Assembly: GCA_002435365.1 (NCBI GenBank) | Contig: DJMM01000050.1 | Location: 4,541-32,058 of the forward strand | DNA length: 27,518 bases | Source of the DNA: Ignavibacteriales bacterium UBA6490 | GTDB taxonomy: Bacteria; Bacteroidota; Ignavibacteria; Ignavibacteriales; Ignavibacteriaceae | Direction: 5' to 3' | Part shown: positions 25,601-27,518 of the stretch, piece after piece | How positions within the stretch are numbered: the stretch's first letter is position 1 | Layout of the letters: each line of letters begins with the position of its first letter | Translations under genes and position numbers: made by a program | The notes under the pieces: generated by a model | The model's input: the letters and a program-made list of their open reading frames with translations, nothing else | The model's database searches: none | Told to the model about the DNA's origin: nothing

Positions 25601-26082
25601 ATCAGGAGAATGACGGATTTCTTGAGACATCGGAAATAATAGGGATGAACCTGAATTCAGATCTTGTTGTTCTAAGCTCCTGTAATTCGGGTCTCGGCAG
25701 AATAGAAGAAGCTGAAGGGGTAGTCGGAATGGCAAAGGCACTATTCGAGGCAGGTACAAAAAGTGTGATAGTTTCCCTGTGGGAAGTAAATGATAAATAT
25801 ACATCCGGATTTATGACATTATTCTACAGTCATCTAAGCAGAGGTTTGTCAAAGACAGAAGCATTAAGAAATGCAAAGATGGATTTTATGAGAGAATATT
25901 CAGCAAATCCATATTACTGGAGTGCCTTTATCCTTTCAGGAAACACTGGAAGAGTGAATATAGCCGGGGGTGCCGGATTGAAATCCTATATAATTCCGTC
26001 CCTGCTTTTCATTACAGTATTAGCATTTATCCTCTATTATTTCAGGAGGAAAAATACCCGGGATGCTAAAAGCCCCGTGTAA
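22648..26082 (+). CDS. Membrane-tethered TPR-CHAT caspase-like protein
   Basis: A 1144-residue protein. A signal sequence opens it (FSLKIFIAAGLLLFPFINGS); about a dozen TPRs fill residues 147-650, spaced about 40 residues apart (for example ELGVSYSYTYDLSDAKKFYQ and NIGKIYAQLNDYSGAVKYFE), the kind that bind protein partners. The CHAT domain (about 735-1105) has the caspase-like pair: the basic residue H968 in IIHLSTHS (962-969) and the candidate nucleophile C1012 in LVVLSSCNSGLG, followed by EAGTKSVIVSLWEVND and YYWSAFILSG, the usual CHAT ending. A C-terminal helix (about 1113-1132) with a basic RRKNTRDAK tail would anchor it in the inner membrane with TPR and CHAT outside the cytoplasm. The start overlaps the anti-sigma stop (TAATG), so the two are coupled. 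The substrate is unknown. Its last 17 bases overlap the convergent gmd gene. Confidence 0.88.
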   Translation: MFSLKIFIAAGLLLFPFINGSEGDPGHRDENSQPVIRQILDQVKETGWEKRKTDKLSFLIRNSEKISGEELLNLKESADSYYKVYLLSLLQKKKGAYREMYDSLSSYLKPLPEYYPYFDELVFSANASEMISSLENHVKGKESSSYLLYLQGLIQSYKGSFSNASGYFLKALEKDSAGSSILFQLAAVYRSLGRYKEASSYLDKVQDFHKDDTEIKASAGLALGALYFLSGEYKISEKHYTQALNTAISNNDKYHEAKAYVNLGITEDIKGNIETAREYFNKAVEISEKIMDHELLALGFSELGVSYSYTYDLSDAKKFYQQSYSIYKTTGNKTRLALLSENIGKIYAQLNDYSGAVKYFEEGIIYAAENKRALYLNKSGLADVFNNLGNYAKSLKLYGECGKLSDEIEDNNLKGETDQSLGVLNFNLGRYSRALNYYNMADNYFRDNLWYSAQILHKKGLLYSNLDSLALAEENFAGALKISEQIKDDYQYTVSLIDFADLKLKQKKYTEASHLLKTAENISIKNNFDNLLAELYLTGGRIIVESAGDFNDAREKFDKSAEISRLTYNTTLLTEALYRLALLYDKFNLPELAESYYSMALSETENKGRFLYEDQEAQISFFNLSTEIYNSFADYYIRMNKNRQAFEIIDRGRSRNNIQNLANIKLRSLVKQDSLIDRLYEYSWMMQSGAYDSHTVDSVSLLFAGMKEKIIKSEPLAKPYIEGGRYYSASEIQENLLQDEYIILIHPSGSSTFLFKISRNGFEVIREDISYLEIRKLISSISPFYRDDRKYRFYNQDLFAFNSAASAELYAKLLKNSLSEIPVNSSIIFIPSNELLLLPFEFLITDFNNSESAYSYSNKSFLVNKYNISYAPSVSVYLNQKQNSHGNDDKYLLVGNPFISSPENFISERRGLLGLDSMELLPLKYSADEVSEIGNILNSGNVFTEKNATETNFKENADNSRIIHLSTHSLLINTQPVIFFSNLGDQENDGFLETSEIIGMNLNSDLVVLSSCNSGLGRIEEAEGVVGMAKALFEAGTKSVIVSLWEVNDKYTSGFMTLFYSHLSRGLSKTEALRNAKMDFMREYSANPYYWSAFILSGNTGRVNIAGGAGLKSYIIPSLLFITVLAFILYYFRRKNTRDAKSPV

Positions 26083-27202
26083 GGACTTTATCCAGATCCG
26101 ATTGTATCATCAGACTTACAAGGTCCTCAAATTTAGTCTTAGCTTTCCACCCCAGCTTTGCTTCAGCTTTTGAAGGATCACCGATCAGAAGGTCTACTTC
26201 AGTTGGACGGTAATAATTCGGGTCGATAACTATAACGGTATCACCAGCCTTAAGTGAACCCGAAAACGAATATTTATACTTTTCCGGATTAAAATTGAGG
26301 AGCTGCTTTGCCTTATCCCAATCTATGCTTTTGACTTTGCCATGTTCATTCTCAGCTTTTCCCGACCATTCCAGCATTATGCCTATTTCATTGAAAGACC
26401 TTTCTGCAAACTCACGGACTGTGTGAGTCTCCCCGGTGGCAAGTACAAAATCTTCCGGTTTTTCATGCTGCAGAATCTTCCACATACCTTCACAGAATTC
26501 AGGAGCAAAGCCCCAGTCCCTTTTAGCATCAAGATTTCCAAGTGCAAGTTTCTGCTGAAGACCTGCGGCAATTCTGGAAACAGCCCTTGTAATTTTTCTG
26601 GTGACAAAAGTCTCCCCTCTCCTGGGGGATTCGTGATTGAATAAAATTCCGTTGCAGGCAAAAATGTTATAAGCTTCCCGGTAATTAACAATTATCCAGT
26701 ATCCGTAAAGTTTAGCAACGCCGTAAGGCGAGCGCGGATAGAACGGAGTATTTTCGCTCTGCGGAACTTCCTGGACTTTTCCAAAAAGTTCAGAGGTGGA
26801 AGCCTGGTAAAATTTAACCTTTCTTAATCCCACTTCCCGGATGGCATCAAGGAATCTGAGAGTGCCCAGCGCATCAACCTGTCCGGTATAATCGGGAATT
26901 TCGAAAGATACTTTAACGTGACTTTGCGCGGCAAGATTATAAATTTCATCCGGCTCTACTTTTTCAAGAATCCTGTTGAGATTGCTTGTGTCTACAAGAT
27001 CGCCGTAATGCAGAAACATTTTTTTATCAAGTATTTCTTTGTTCCCGTACAGGTGATCGATCCTGCCGGTGTTGAATGAGCTGCTTCTGCGGATTATGCC
27101 GTGAACTTCATATCCCTTGCTGAGCAGGATTTCGGTTAAATAACTTCCGTCCTGACCGGTAATTCCGGTGATAAGTGCTTTTTTCATTTTCGTATTATTC
27201 AT
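26066..27202 (-). CDS. gmd: GDP-mannose 4,6-dehydratase
   Basis: A 378-residue short-chain dehydrogenase/reductase that turns GDP-mannose into GDP-4-keto-6-deoxymannose, the first step to GDP-L-fucose and related sugars. Visible features: the Rossmann loop GITGQDG (13-19) with NADP-binding residues following (HGIIRRSSSFNTGRIDHLYG), NLAAQSHVKVSFE (89-101), the catalytic T136 and E138, and YGVAK (160-164) with Y160 and K164; later FNHESPRRGETFVTRKI and GNLDAKRDWGFA are family signatures. Length is normal. The ATG at 27202 overlaps the fcl stop by eight bases; a second ATG at codon 6 lacks a better site. It converges on and overlaps the CHAT gene end by 17 bases. Surface polysaccharide synthesis is the likely context. 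Confidence 0.96.
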   Translation of the reverse strand: MNNTKMKKALITGITGQDGSYLTEILLSKGYEVHGIIRRSSSFNTGRIDHLYGNKEILDKKMFLHYGDLVDTSNLNRILEKVEPDEIYNLAAQSHVKVSFEIPDYTGQVDALGTLRFLDAIREVGLRKVKFYQASTSELFGKVQEVPQSENTPFYPRSPYGVAKLYGYWIIVNYREAYNIFACNGILFNHESPRRGETFVTRKITRAVSRIAAGLQQKLALGNLDAKRDWGFAPEFCEGMWKILQHEKPEDFVLATGETHTVREFAERSFNEIGIMLEWSGKAENEHGKVKSIDWDKAKQLLNFNPEKYKYSFSGSLKAGDTVIVIDPNYYRPTEVDLLIGDPSKAEAKLGWKAKTKFEDLVSLMIQSDLDKVLTRGF

Positions 27203-27518
27203 AATTCTCTAGAAACCATTTGTATGCTTTTTCAATTCCGCTGCGAAGATCTGTTTTATGCTTCCAGCCTAATGAAGTCATCCGGGAGACATCCATAAGT
27301 TTGCGTGGAGTACCGTCGGGCTTTGTGGCATCAAAAATAATATTTCCCTGATAACCGGTTATTTCTTTTACAAGCGTGGCCAGGTCTTTTATACTGAGGT
27401 CTTCCCCGGTTCCTATATTCAGGTGTGTGATTCCATTTTCATAAAGATCCTTTGCATCGGTATTCTCCATCAGAAACTGCAGTGCATCTGCAAGATCTTC
27501 AACATAAAGAAATTCCCT
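27195..27518 (-). CDS. fcl: GDP-L-fucose synthase (N-terminal part outside the window)
   Basis: The frame is open to the right edge, so only the C-terminal 107 residues are seen. The first visible residues, REFLYVEDLADALQFLM, and then GITHLNIGTGEDLSIKDLA, match the C-terminal substrate domain of GDP-4-keto-6-deoxymannose epimerase/reductase (WcaG/Fcl). This enzyme makes GDP-L-fucose from the product of the neighbouring gmd, and the two genes overlap by eight bases, which supports the assignment. An internal ATG at 27470 is not the start. Chain end: SGIEKAYKWFLENYE. Confidence 0.92.
   Translation of the reverse strand, partial: REFLYVEDLADALQFLMENTDAKDLYENGITHLNIGTGEDLSIKDLATLVKEITGYQGNIIFDATKPDGTPRKLMDVSRMTSLGWKHKTDLRSGIEKAYKWFLENYE

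Noticed and set aside
21084..26082. Whether the sigma and TPR-CHAT genes are part of a type III-E CRISPR system
   Set aside because: No repeat array, no gRAMP/Cas7-11 gene and no Csx30-like gene were seen in the window; the parallel is functional only, and the middle gene is a membrane zinc anti-sigma.
1..27518. CRISPR arrays, tRNA or rRNA genes, insertion sequences and phage genes
   Set aside because: None was recognised on reading either strand. The repeats found are short, few and not evenly spaced, and no transposase, integrase or structural RNA signature was seen.

Overview
The window looks like a chromosomal piece of a member of the Ignavibacteria (Bacteroidota/Chlorobi group). Two proteins end in the type IX secretion (T9SS) C-terminal domain with the phrase QNYPNPFNP, which is typical of that lineage. 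The genome is AT-rich, several Shine-Dalgarno sites are GGAG-like, and the conserved gene strings (rpsF-ssb-rpsR-rplI; prs-rplY-pth) are ordinary bacterial housekeeping. This taxonomic reading is an inference from the sequence alone.

Layout. 2-1456 (+): 3' part of a secreted beta-propeller protein with a T9SS tail, closed by a terminator. 1457-2127: gene-poor spacer with a 33-bp tandem repeat. 2128-2367 (+): rpmB, sharing a bidirectional terminator with a long minus-strand block. That block, in transcription order, is a membrane lipoprotein (7164), prs, rplY and pth, then, after a new promoter and a possible S6:S18 leader, rpsF, ssb, rpsR and rplI. 7264-7494 (+): a small FmdB-type zinc ribbon protein. 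7562-18905 (-) is an envelope-directed block: hldA-like heptose kinase, hldC/rfaE2-like nucleotidyltransferase, a TamB-like giant protein, RNase R, and a chimeric protein joining a zinc peptidase domain, a TolB-like propeller and an Omp85-like outer-membrane barrel. 18906-19444 is a second gene-poor spacer with a degenerate hairpin repeat related to the first spacer and a possible ABC-ATPase remnant. 19445-21019 (-): a secreted T9SS cargo protein. Divergent from it, 21084-26082 (+) is a compact three-gene cassette. 26066-27518 (-): gmd and the 3' part of fcl, for GDP-L-fucose.

The most interesting part is the 21084-26082 cassette: an ECF-like sigma factor, a membrane-spanning anti-sigma with a zinc-binding HxxxCxxC motif inside and TPR repeats outside, and a large signal-peptide-bearing, membrane-tethered TPR-CHAT (caspase-like) protein with His and Cys catalytic candidates. 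Both TPR regions are predicted on the same, periplasmic face. This suggests that the CHAT protease controls release of the sigma factor by cleaving the anti-sigma. In concept this parallels the TPR-CHAT/Csx30/RpoE arrangement of type III-E CRISPR, but here there is no CRISPR component and the system sits in the membrane. The divergent T9SS cargo gene is a candidate target. The mechanism is an inference; the gene order, domains and topology are read from the sequence.
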